The notes under the pieces were generated by a model. That model made no database searches and was not told the origin of the DNA. It worked only from the letters and a program-made list of their open reading frames with translations. Positions 53,247 through 61,402 of a stretch of 64,000 nucleotides of DNA are shown here, in pieces. The stretch is from Parapedobacter koreensis (GTDB taxonomy: Bacteria; Bacteroidota; Bacteroidia; Sphingobacteriales; Sphingobacteriaceae). Within the stretch, counting starts at the first letter, position 1; each line of letters begins with the position of its first letter. A program made the position numbers and the translations under genes. The stretch lies in assembly GCF_900109365.1 (NCBI RefSeq), contig NZ_FNZR01000003.1:744001-808000 (forward strand). Direction: 5' to 3'.

Positions 53247-53684
53247 TTACGCGGTCGTCGGCCATGCGTCAATTTTGGACAACCATCGGGCTATCCTGTT
53301 CCCGTAAGGGGCCAATTTATCCCAAAACCACCGATTGGGGTCTTTCCCTGCCTCGCCGCAATCAATCACTTCACAGGATTGGCGTAAGCGTTTATATAAA
53401 CCAAAAAATAAGGCAGTCTGCAATAATCTTCTGTATTTCAGCAGTAAATATTCAATATAGAGATGTCCCAAAATCTCTGTAATAAACGAATTATCGCCAA
53501 TAACAAGCGGCTTTCCATAGCGGGAAACATAATCCTGTTTAATCTGTGTGATCAGCAATACTGTCGACTGACCGGGTTTGGCGATCAAGGCATTCCTGAG
53601 TGGTTCACCGTTGATGATATGCACCATGCCTTCTTCAATGTCCACGTTTATTACCCTATCACCTATGAGGTATTCTTTTTCCAT
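53247..53684 (-). CDS. Conserved-looking protein of unknown function next to smc
   Basis: Protein of 145 residues that I do not recognise. It has no signal peptide; the N terminus is EKEYLIGDRVINVDIEEGMV, a soluble-looking beta region, followed by a short hydrophobic helix (HLYIEYLLLKYRRLLQTALFF) and a tail rich in Trp and Arg (RWFWDKLAPYGNRIARW). Codon use looks like that of its neighbours. ATG 53684 is preferred over the in-frame GTG at 53690. It ends 26 bases after smc on the other strand. Confidence 0.6.
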   Translation of the reverse strand: MEKEYLIGDRVINVDIEEGMVHIINGEPLRNALIAKPGQSTVLLITQIKQDYVSRYGKPLVIGDNSFITEILGHLYIEYLLLKYRRLLQTALFFGLYKRLRQSCEVIDCGEAGKDPNRWFWDKLAPYGNRIARWLSKIDAWPTTA

Positions 53685-53810
53685 TGACACAGTATATAAC
53701 GACTATATATAATTGGATAATAGTAATTTAAAAATACAAATTAACTTATAGTTAATGCTGGAAATCACCATTTAAACATACTGAAAAAATGGCAGTTCGC
53801 CATTGTATTG
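53685..53810. other. AT-rich divergent spacer upstream of the unknown gene
   Basis: AT-rich sequence with repeated TATATA words and a small inverted repeat, TTAAC 53741-53745 with GTTAA 53751-53755. No gene is seen. Confidence 0.35.
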
Positions 53811-53843
53811 TTGATTTTCAAAAACCCAATTTCACTATAATTG
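53811..53843 (+). promoter_or_regulatory. Possible promoter of the THX gene
   Basis: TTG at 53811-53813, 22 bases, then TATAATTG at 53836-53843, one mismatch from TAnnTTTG. Confidence 0.4.
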
Positions 53844-53874
53844 TATTACTATCGAACAAACTAATCAATTCAAT

Positions 53875-53997
53875 ATGGGAAAAGGAGATAAGAAAAGCAA
53901 GCGCGGAAAGATTGTCAACGGCTCTTACGGCAAAAAAAGGCCGGGCAAAAAAAAGAAGAAAGCAGCCAATACGGCTTCTGAGGAAAAGAGCAAGTGA
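53875..53997 (+). CDS. 30S ribosomal protein THX
   Basis: A 40-residue, very basic protein that begins MGKGDKKSKRGKIVNGSYG and ends in a Lys-rich tail followed by EEKSK. This is the pattern of the small ribosomal protein THX, which binds at the head of the 30S subunit in Bacteroidota and Thermus. It is too short for ordinary gene calls with a 60-residue cut-off. The stop is 5 bases from the stop of the convergent rlmB gene, and a weak promoter lies 30 bases upstream. Confidence 0.85.
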   Translation: MGKGDKKSKRGKIVNGSYGKKRPGKKKKKAANTASEEKSK

Positions 53998-54002
53998 TCC
54001 CG

Positions 54003-54785
54003 TTAGCTGCTACGCCGCTGCCTGATTACCTCATACAGCGCCACCCCTGCTGATACAGATACATTCAGCGAAGCGATCGTGCCCGCCATGGGTATTTTGG
54101 CCAACTGATCTGCGATACGAAGGAGATCATCGGAGATGCCATGCTCTTCAGAACCCAGCACAAGCGCTGTCGGTACGCTGTAGTCAAATTGATATAAATC
54201 ATTGCCTGTCTTTTCTGTACAAGCCACCAGTTGAATTCCTGATTCCTGTAGTAAGCGGCCCGTTTTAGCTAAGCTATCTTCCCGGCATACGTTGATTTTA
54301 TACAACGCACCAGCTGAAGTTTTAATGGCATCGGGGTTGATCTCCGCCGAACCTCGCTTTGGTACAATGAGTGCATGCACCCCTGCACATTCCGCTGTGC
54401 GTGCAATGGCACCGAGGTTGCGCACGTCGGTGATGCCGTCCAGGATAAGCAGCAGGGGAACCTCCCCTTTTTCGTAAATCATCGGCACAATATCCTCCAC
54501 CCGCTGATATGTGATAGGTGAAATGACAGCGATGACTCCCTGGTGGTTTTTGCGCGTCATCCGGTTGAGTTTTTCCACAGGCACTTGCTGGTAGCTGATA
54601 TCGTGCTGCTTCAGTACCTGCTTCAATTCGAGGAACAACGCGCCCCCCAATCCCCGCTGTACAAAAAGCGATTCGATTTCCTTGCCGCTGTCGATGGCTT
54701 CGATGACTGCCCGGATCCCGTACACATGTTGGTTGGTTTCGCGTTTCTCCTGGCCGCCGCGCCATTGCTGTTGTTGCATACTCAT
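54003..54785 (-). CDS. rlmB: 23S rRNA 2'-O-ribose methyltransferase, RlmB/TrmH family
   Basis: SPOUT-class methyltransferase of 260 residues expected to methylate G2251 of 23S rRNA. The N-terminal substrate-binding domain reads NQHVYGIRAVIEAIDSGKEIE, and the knotted domain has LILDGITDVRNLGAIARTAE near residue 114, ALVLGSEEHGISDDLL near residue 210 and IPMAGTIASLNVSVSAGVAL near residue 230. It is convergent with the THX gene, with 5 bases between them. Confidence 0.94.
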   Translation of the reverse strand: MSMQQQQWRGGQEKRETNQHVYGIRAVIEAIDSGKEIESLFVQRGLGGALFLELKQVLKQHDISYQQVPVEKLNRMTRKNHQGVIAVISPITYQRVEDIVPMIYEKGEVPLLLILDGITDVRNLGAIARTAECAGVHALIVPKRGSAEINPDAIKTSAGALYKINVCREDSLAKTGRLLQESGIQLVACTEKTGNDLYQFDYSVPTALVLGSEEHGISDDLLRIADQLAKIPMAGTIASLNVSVSAGVALYEVIRQRRSS

Positions 54786-54811
54786 TGGATTTGAGGGCGA
54801 AGTTACGGATA

Positions 54812-55549
54812 TTATACCACAAAAGCGCCTACGATAGCCGCGGGATGCAGTTCCTTATTGTTCAACAGGTGAAACCGGCTTCCCATGTTATACATAAATT
54901 CGAGGGACAGTCCCACGAGGATCACAGTTCCAGCCGGTTCGGCAACATCGAAATGCCAATGCTGCTTAAGCACGTCTTTTTCCCGTGTACGCAGCGGGAT
55001 GATGTACTCCCTACGACCGATCCCGCGTTTTGCCTTGCCCTCGAAATCAAAAGCAACCGCCAAAAGCTGAATGCTACAATGCGTCATATCGCCCGACCAT
55101 AATAAGTCCCTTTCCGAATGAAAAGCCGGGATAATGACATCCAGATTGCCCGAAGACGTGTATTCGACCACAATATCCACAAACAGGTAGTCCTGCAAAT
55201 GACACTTTGCATTAAATTGAAAGTCGACCAATCGGTGCAATTTCCCTGCACTAAGTTGCATCGTCCCTGTCTGTTGGCGGCGATTTGCCCGCATAGCCCG
55301 CAATACTTGTGCATTCAGCCGGTTGATCATCCCACCATCCTGATAGTCCAAGATCAGTGACCAAAATGCATACCTGATCATCCGCGCGCAGCGGCTCGCC
55401 GTGCCGAAATCCGTTCCTGCCGCTTTTGTGGCTTCGGTTTGCTTCACCCGGAATCGGGGAGATCCTTGCAACACATTCAAATTGCCTACCCTGCGGCTAA
55501 TGGTGGATCCCACCAAGCCCCGGACATAACCATCTTCTATCTTTCCCAT
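54812..55549 (-). CDS. Hypothetical protein of unknown function (Sphingobacteriaceae type)
   Basis: Protein of 245 residues without signal peptide. The N terminus (GKIEDGYVRGLVGSTISRRVG) and the QTEATKAAGTDFGTASRCA segment near residue 37 recall a family of Sphingobacteriaceae hypothetical proteins whose members share an N-terminal R-V-G and K-Q-T-x-A-T pattern, but I cannot name it. The rest is mixed alpha-beta with an elongated beta region (AFHSERDLLW...). It precedes rlmB on the same strand after 26 bases. Confidence 0.6.
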   Translation of the reverse strand: MGKIEDGYVRGLVGSTISRRVGNLNVLQGSPRFRVKQTEATKAAGTDFGTASRCARMIRYAFWSLILDYQDGGMINRLNAQVLRAMRANRRQQTGTMQLSAGKLHRLVDFQFNAKCHLQDYLFVDIVVEYTSSGNLDVIIPAFHSERDLLWSGDMTHCSIQLLAVAFDFEGKAKRGIGRREYIIPLRTREKDVLKQHWHFDVAEPAGTVILVGLSLEFMYNMGSRFHLLNNKELHPAAIVGAFVV

Positions 55550-55925
55550 TATTTTATTTTTTTAATGAAACATGGGGCTAAGATAAACAACCAATATATT
55601 GATTATCAAATATTTGTTTATTTTTATAAAACTAAAAAACAGGCTCCGCTGCTCCCTATGAATTTTGAAATGCATTATCGAAGCATCGTTATGAAAATGG
55701 CAATATGTGGTATCCCTCTGAGGCGGTGCGGCCACGAAGTTGGGATTGTTTCGACACTTGTTTGTCCCCGGCTCGCCCCTTCTTCGCTGTGTGTGCGCCC
55801 TGCGTGCACGGTAAGTCCACGTTGAGTCCACGTTTTATGTAGCAACAGGTGCTTTCACCATGGAAGTACCGTAGCCGCACCGTGCCGGCATGGCGAAGCA
55901 ATCACGGACGAGTGGCGAACCCGTG
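55550..55925. other. 376-base intergenic region with a sharp composition change, no gene seen
   Basis: The first 100 bases are AT-rich with runs of A and T. From about 55650 the sequence turns GC-rich and contains an imperfect 11-base tandem repeat. A minus-strand frame of 89 codons crosses the change but shows no family features and mixed composition, so I do not call it. It may be the remains of a gene or the 3' region of porP. Confidence 0.4.
55814..55835. repeat. Tandem 11-base repeat
   Basis: AGTCCACGTTG followed at once by AGTCCACGTTT. It is short and may be chance, but lies in an otherwise unexplained GC-rich spacer. Confidence 0.35.
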
Positions 55926-56822
55926 TCACAGCAGCCCTGTAACCTGCCCGAAGCGGTAGCTTAGCCCTATCTCGTGGGTAGTATTGCTGATGTTCCGGTT
56001 CAGGACCTCATTCCGTGTGCCGAACTGGTAGCTGTAGCCGAGGCCGAACCGGCCCGCATTCACTTGCGCCATCCCCGCCACGCTCCCGTAGCTACGCACG
56101 TTCACCCCCAGCCCCAGCGCACGCTTCACGAAAAACATCGCCGTCACCTCCGCCTGCGAACGCAGGCTCTCCGAATATGTCACCAGCACCGATGGACGGA
56201 AACCGAAGTCCACGCCCAGCGGGAACAGTGCCCCCGCCGATAGATGGTACACGTTCCGGAAATTGTACCGGCTGTTTCCCCCCACACCCAGGTTCCCCAG
56301 CATCAACCGCGGGAGCGACACCCCCACATAATACCGGTCCGGGCGGTACAGCATCACACCGAAGCCCACCAGCGCATCCGTCTCCCGCACGTCCTCCCGG
56401 AAGGCCGGATCCTGCGGATCCAGCTGCGAGAACCGCCCGTCCATGTAGCTCATCCCCGCATTCAGCGAAACACCCACGTACTCCGTCTCCGAGATACGCA
56501 CCCCCTTGGCGAAGAACACCGAGGCCTCCGTGAGCTTCTCCACCGCTAGGCTCTCGTGCCGGATGTTCACACCCGCCGTGGCACCCAGGCTTTCAAACCC
56601 CACATGCCCGCTCCCCCAGAACACCGTGGGCGCACCGTCCAGCCCCACCCACTGCCTCCGGCCGAGGAAGGATACCTCCCCCTGTCCGTGCATCAGGCTC
56701 GCCGCCGGGTTGACCGCCGCGCGCAGCTCCCCGTGCTGCGTGTAGGTGAGGGGTTGCTGGCCATGAGCCGTGATCACCGCCACCACCGCGGCTATAACTG
56801 TGAATACTGCTTTCTTTTTCAT
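55926..56822 (-). CDS. Type IX secretion membrane protein, PorP/SprF family
   Basis: Outer-membrane beta-barrel-like protein of 298 residues with a signal peptide ending near GHGQQPL-type residues (residues 1-22, AHGQ). The family pattern begins LTYTQHGELRAAVNPAASLMHGQGEVSFLGRRQWVGLDGAPTV, in parts: TYTQHGELRAAVNPA then RRQWVGLDGAPTV. It ends in RFG-type repeats. PorP/SprF proteins help cell-surface adhesins cross by the type IX system, and genes often follow their adhesin partner. ATG 56822 is chosen because the signal peptide begins there; it lies 35 bases after the adhesin stop. Confidence 0.88.
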   Translation of the reverse strand: MKKKAVFTVIAAVVAVITAHGQQPLTYTQHGELRAAVNPAASLMHGQGEVSFLGRRQWVGLDGAPTVFWGSGHVGFESLGATAGVNIRHESLAVEKLTEASVFFAKGVRISETEYVGVSLNAGMSYMDGRFSQLDPQDPAFREDVRETDALVGFGVMLYRPDRYYVGVSLPRLMLGNLGVGGNSRYNFRNVYHLSAGALFPLGVDFGFRPSVLVTYSESLRSQAEVTAMFFVKRALGLGVNVRSYGSVAGMAQVNAGRFGLGYSYQFGTRNEVLNRNISNTTHEIGLSYRFGQVTGLL

Positions 56823-56857
56823 TTTTATTTCATTCTTTTTCAACCAATTAACCATTA

Positions 56858-59800
56858 TTAATACCGCAGCACAAACCATCCCGTCCGGTATTCCCACCTC
56901 CCGTTCACCCTTACCTCGGCCGTGTAGAAATACGTCCCTTCAGGCACTCGCTGTTGCCCGGTTCCGACACCTCTGAAAGCTACTGAACCATTGTTGTATC
57001 CCAATGCTTCGTAGACCACTGTCCCGTTGCGGTTGAAGATACACACCCGGTTCTCGGGGTAGTCTTTCACTGCCTCAATAATCAGGTATTCGTTGATGCC
57101 GTCCCCGTTGGGCGACACTGCCTTGCTCACGCGGATGGGAAAGTCTGACGCCGGGTCGATGACCCGCACCGTCACCGTCACCGGCTCGGCAGGTTCATGA
57201 TTACCATCGCCCGCCTGCGTGGCCGTGATCCGTGCTGTGCCCAGCCGGTGGATGAGCAGCCTCGTGCCTTCCAGAGAAGCTACCTCCGGATTGTCCACCG
57301 CCAGTGTCACCGGCAGGCCGCTGCTGGTTGTCGCCGTAATGGGGATGGTCCCTGCATCACGGCTCACTTCCGATGGAACAGACAGCGTGATGGTTTGCGG
57401 AGCTTTGTGTACTACCAGTGTGCGACTTACGTTCGGTTGTTCCGCATAGTTTCCATTTTCCGGAACCGTGGCTGTGATAGTGACTTCCCCGGCACCCACG
57501 ATGCGGATACGTCCCTCAACAATGACAGCCACCGCAGAATTGTTACTTGTATAGATTACTTGTTCACGCGTGCTGGCTATTGCACCACCATCGAAATCGT
57601 CATCGCCATAGGTTTTCTCCCGCAAGGGGGGAAACTCCAGCGTACGCGGAGATGACACAATCCGAAGCGTAAATACTTTGCTCACCGAACGGTAATTGCG
57701 TGTCTGCGGCGCACTCGCAGTGATGGTATATGTACCTGTGTCTGTATAACCACGCTTTGGACTGTACGAAAGCGATGCTTCCCCGTGGTTCAGCGTGGCA
57801 TCCAGTACTTTCTCCGTGCCATCGTACGCGTATTCCTGTGGTTCTGCTCCCGCGATGGAAGCTGCCGCACGCTCAATAGTCAATGCAGCAGTCAATGTTA
57901 ATGGTTCGTAGTTTGGCCGAATCACTGTCGCCGACACCTCATAGGTTCCCGCGTCTGTGTGATTATTGTTGCTGTAAGTCACCGATGCATCGGTCGCTAA
58001 ACCTTGCACGGAGAGGCTGTGCCTGCTGCCATCATAGATCACCGCCTGTCCCAAAAGAGTCACAGCCTGTTGCTGCGCTGGCGTGATCGTCAGGTTTGCA
58101 CCCGTGTGGTCAATCGTGTAATTGCTGCCTGCTGACAGGGTGCCCAGCGTAATGGCGTAGGTGCCCGCGTTTTCGCCCGGTTCGCGGGACAGCGTCCCCG
58201 TGATCACCGATTCCGTGTCACCGTTTGCCAGTCCGCTATACGTATAGGTCAGTTCGGGATCTTCCTCCCCGTATGCCTTCGTTTTTGCCTCGGCCGTGAC
58301 CGTCAACATGGCCGGATCAATCACCAGTTCCCACTTCACATCCACGGCAGGCTCAAATGCCGTACCACCCGCTTGGCTTGCTGTAATTTTTACCGTACCT
58401 GCACGGTGAATCGTCACGGTGACACCGTCGTCTCCGATAGACGCTATTTCCCCGTTGTTGCTCACAAATTGTACCGGCAGTTCCGAAGTCGCTTCCGCAG
58501 ATAGCACAAACGGATTGTCGCCGTACACCTTCCCTCCCAGCCCCTCAAATGCGATGGTTTGCTGAGCTTTCGGTATTTCGCTTACGTCACTGCCCGGCGC
58601 ACTTTCATTGCCCGCGGCATCCACTGCGCTGATCCGGTAGTAATACATGGTCCCGTTGGTCAGTCCGGTATGGGTGTAGGTGTTGTCCGCCACGGCATCG
58701 GCGAGCAGCGTAGTTGGATCGGCCTCGGTGCCCCCGTACACCCTGTAGGAAGCTATATCCATCTCACTGTTCACCTCCCAGTCCAACCGGTTCTGTGTAT
58801 CGCCGGGGGTCGCCTCCAGCCCTGTGGGCGCAGACGGGGCTATGTTATCCACCTGAGCACCGGTGTCATCGGCCGTCATCGTCTCGTTGCCCGCATCGTC
58901 CGTGGCCGTGACGCTGACGTTCAGGTCCGATGCGTCGATGTTTCCTGCTTCAATCGTATACGTGGCCGTCCAGGCATCTCCACCGTTGGTAGCCTCCACC
59001 ACTGCTTTGCCGCCGAATTCACTGAAATCCACTGTTACCGATTCAATGTCTACATTTCCGTCTCCGGCAGCCGTGTTGTCCCAGGTGACCGTCACTACAT
59101 CGCCAATTTTATAGGCTCCATCCGTACCCGTAGCCCCGCTGACACCAATATTTACGTCCATTACCACCGGCCTCACGCCATCAACCAGCACACCGGCCAA
59201 TACCCGTGCGGTGCCATGGGTCAGCACCACGCCATCCGGGACGTCCACATAAGCGATGCTGCCACCATTCAGGTCTATGCTTGCGGCAATCGACACACCA
59301 TCACTGTCGTCATCGCCTTCGGGAACGGTATAGGTGAACGCGGCAACCTGCCTGTTCCCGGACAATCCGGCATATACCGCTGTCCGCTCCGTCTCACCCA
59401 CCATTATCGGCAACACAGGTTCCCCTGTCACCGCTACCGGTGCATGGAAATCCAGCGTAAACCGCAGTTCATCCCCTATTTTATAGGTGCCGTCCGCCGG
59501 GGGCGTCAGCATAGGGGCATATCCGGGCGACGGACTCTGCGGATTATTCTTCAGGTAAGGATAGGAGAGGCTTGATGTAATCATCCAGGTATCGACAAAA
59601 TCAAATCCATCAAAAGACGCTGCTTGCCTGAAATCGGCGTCATTCAGCCCGGTTGTCCCGTCTGATGGACCATCGCCTACGCCGCGCTCCTGTCCCGAGG
59701 CATCAAGGTTCCAATAACCGGACGTAATCTCACCGCTATTAGATCCCACCAAGCCGCCAGTTTGATTGCTACCCGAAACTTCCCCCGTGGCGTAGCTGGC

Positions 59801-61264
59801 CGTAATCTTGCCATAAGTCAGTCCCACCAAGCCGCCGGTTTGATTGCTACCCAAAACGTTGGCCGTGGCGTAACTGGCCGTAATCTTGCCGGAACCACTA
59901 AATCCCACCAAGCCACCAACGCAATCGCCGCTACCCGAAACCTCGCCCGTGACGTAGCTGGTCGTAATCTCTTGGGAATAATTAACTCCCACCAAGCCGC
60001 CGACATAAAACGCCCCTGTAATGTCAGCATCCTCCAGGGCAACGCCGGTGAGCTGGCCTGACGGGGAAATCCAGCCAAACAGGCCGGCATAATTCTGGTC
60101 AGGACGGTTTACCACCAAACCCCTTATCTTTTTACCGTTCCCGCTTAGTGAGCCCGTGAATGGATTACTGTCCGTCCCCACCGGTTCAAACCCCGCTCCA
60201 TCGTTCCACTCGGCAGTCGCCGAAGCATCAATATCCGCCATGAGAATGAAATGACTCGATGGGGACTTCTTCATCGCCTGGAGCTGATCCACATGCTCGA
60301 TTCGGTAAGGATCCCCTTCTGTGCCATCACCCCCCGCAAAAAGTTGATACTGCAGGTAAGGGTAGGAAGTGCCTTCGTCAATCGTCCAGGTTTTGTCAAA
60401 ATCAAATCCACCAAAAGACGCTTTTTGCTTGAATTCGTCGTCATTGAGCCCGCTCGCCCCTGTTTGTAAACCCCTGCCTACACCGTTTCCCTGCTTCGAG
60501 GTCTCCGTGTTCCAAAAGCTGGCCGTGATGAAGGTAGTGAGATGTTCTCCCACCAAACCGCCGACGAACATGGTACCAGAAACCTCGCCCGTGTTGTAGC
60601 TGGACATAATCCTGCCTTCATTACCTCCCACCAAGCCGCCGATGAACATGGTACCCGAAACCCTGGCCGTGGCGTAGCTGGACGTAATCCAGCCATGATT
60701 CTTTCCCACCAAGCCGCCGACGATATAGCTACCCGAAACCTCGCCCGTGGCGTAGCTGGACGTAATCTCACCGTAATTAGCTCCCATCAAGCCGCCGACA
60801 CTAGTCCCCCCTGTAATATCAGCTTCCTCCAGGGCGACGCCGATAAGCCGGCCTGTGTAAACCAAGCCAAACAGGCCGACATAATCCTGACCAGGACGGT
60901 TTATCACCAAACCCGTTATCTTTTTGCCGTTCCCGTTTAGCGAGCCGGTAAAATAATTATCGTAATTCCCTACCGGCTCAAACCCACCGTCCCACTCTTC
61001 AGTCACCCGAGCATCGATATCCGCGATGAGGATGAAATGAGCCCATAGGTAATCCTTCATCGCCTGGAGCTGATCCACATCTTCGATTCGGTAAGGAACC
61101 CCCTCCGTACCGTCACCGCCGGCAAAAGGTGCGGTTGGAACTGTTTCAAAACCGGTGGATTTACTAACGGACGCCGCATGTGCCAACGGGATGGAAGCGG
61201 CAAACGCCAACAGCAGGGTCACACACGAGATGCGCTTAAAGGGTATTATGGAGAACATAGGCAT
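56858..61264 (-). CDS. Large repeat adhesin with GLUG, FN3, MBG-like and gliding-motility C-terminal domains
   Basis: Secreted surface protein of 1468 residues. A signal peptide (LLLAFAASIPLAHA) leads to two tandem modules of about 262 residues with GLUG repeats (GGLVGxNxGxITSSYATGxVSG), then Ig-like stretches, a fibronectin III-like domain near residue 880, several MBG-like domains at about 960-1290, and a C-terminal domain of about 95 residues of the gliding-motility (CHU_C) type starting AVSPNGDGINEYL. That domain directs type IX secretion and surface attachment. It lies upstream of porP in one operon. It probably mediates adhesion; the ligand is unknown. Confidence 0.92.
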   Translation of the reverse strand: MPMFSIIPFKRISCVTLLLAFAASIPLAHAASVSKSTGFETVPTAPFAGGDGTEGVPYRIEDVDQLQAMKDYLWAHFILIADIDARVTEEWDGGFEPVGNYDNYFTGSLNGNGKKITGLVINRPGQDYVGLFGLVYTGRLIGVALEEADITGGTSVGGLMGANYGEITSSYATGEVSGSYIVGGLVGKNHGWITSSYATARVSGTMFIGGLVGGNEGRIMSSYNTGEVSGTMFVGGLVGEHLTTFITASFWNTETSKQGNGVGRGLQTGASGLNDDEFKQKASFGGFDFDKTWTIDEGTSYPYLQYQLFAGGDGTEGDPYRIEHVDQLQAMKKSPSSHFILMADIDASATAEWNDGAGFEPVGTDSNPFTGSLSGNGKKIRGLVVNRPDQNYAGLFGWISPSGQLTGVALEDADITGAFYVGGLVGVNYSQEITTSYVTGEVSGSGDCVGGLVGFSGSGKITASYATANVLGSNQTGGLVGLTYGKITASYATGEVSGSNQTGGLVGSNSGEITSGYWNLDASGQERGVGDGPSDGTTGLNDADFRQAASFDGFDFVDTWMITSSLSYPYLKNNPQSPSPGYAPMLTPPADGTYKIGDELRFTLDFHAPVAVTGEPVLPIMVGETERTAVYAGLSGNRQVAAFTYTVPEGDDDSDGVSIAASIDLNGGSIAYVDVPDGVVLTHGTARVLAGVLVDGVRPVVMDVNIGVSGATGTDGAYKIGDVVTVTWDNTAAGDGNVDIESVTVDFSEFGGKAVVEATNGGDAWTATYTIEAGNIDASDLNVSVTATDDAGNETMTADDTGAQVDNIAPSAPTGLEATPGDTQNRLDWEVNSEMDIASYRVYGGTEADPTTLLADAVADNTYTHTGLTNGTMYYYRISAVDAAGNESAPGSDVSEIPKAQQTIAFEGLGGKVYGDNPFVLSAEATSELPVQFVSNNGEIASIGDDGVTVTIHRAGTVKITASQAGGTAFEPAVDVKWELVIDPAMLTVTAEAKTKAYGEEDPELTYTYSGLANGDTESVITGTLSREPGENAGTYAITLGTLSAGSNYTIDHTGANLTITPAQQQAVTLLGQAVIYDGSRHSLSVQGLATDASVTYSNNNHTDAGTYEVSATVIRPNYEPLTLTAALTIERAAASIAGAEPQEYAYDGTEKVLDATLNHGEASLSYSPKRGYTDTGTYTITASAPQTRNYRSVSKVFTLRIVSSPRTLEFPPLREKTYGDDDFDGGAIASTREQVIYTSNNSAVAVIVEGRIRIVGAGEVTITATVPENGNYAEQPNVSRTLVVHKAPQTITLSVPSEVSRDAGTIPITATTSSGLPVTLAVDNPEVASLEGTRLLIHRLGTARITATQAGDGNHEPAEPVTVTVRVIDPASDFPIRVSKAVSPNGDGINEYLIIEAVKDYPENRVCIFNRNGTVVYEALGYNNGSVAFRGVGTGQQRVPEGTYFYTAEVRVNGRWEYRTGWFVLRY
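59545..61126. repeat. Tandem duplication of a GLUG-containing module
   Basis: Two consecutive copies begin FAGGDGTEGxPYRI at 61126 and at 60340 (minus strand) and run through FTGSLxGNGKKIxGL, GVALExADITG and several GLUG motifs to a SYPYL end. The copies are about 786 bases each and diverge mainly in the number of GLUG units. Confidence 0.7.
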
Positions 61265-61373
61265 TGTTTATTTTTTAATTCGGCACAATATTACCGCATC
61301 CGCTGCGAGGGAAGGTAGCCCGATAAGGTAGAAAATGGGATAAAAAACAGCCCGATAAGTTAGTTGGTTATCG

Positions 61374-61381
61374 TATATTTG
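61374..61381 (+). promoter_or_regulatory. -7 promoter box of the AraC gene
   Basis: TATATTTG fits TAnnTTTG and lies 21 bases before the ATG. No -33 TTG at normal distance is visible. Confidence 0.45.
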
Positions 61382-61402
61382 CTCCAGCAATAACATTTAC
61401 CC

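Noticed and set aside
55562-55831. Minus-strand frame of 89 codons in the spacer after porP
   Set aside because: It crosses an abrupt composition change, has an Arg-rich start without family features and no promoter or ribosome binding site.
58559-59575. Plus-strand frame of 338 codons opposite the adhesin
   Set aside because: Long frames antisense to repetitive GC-rich genes are common; no recognisable domain.
59740-60780. Possible CRISPR-like spacing of repeated ACCAAGCCGCC-type words
   Set aside because: The repeats encode GLUG motifs in frame within the adhesin and are of unequal spacing.
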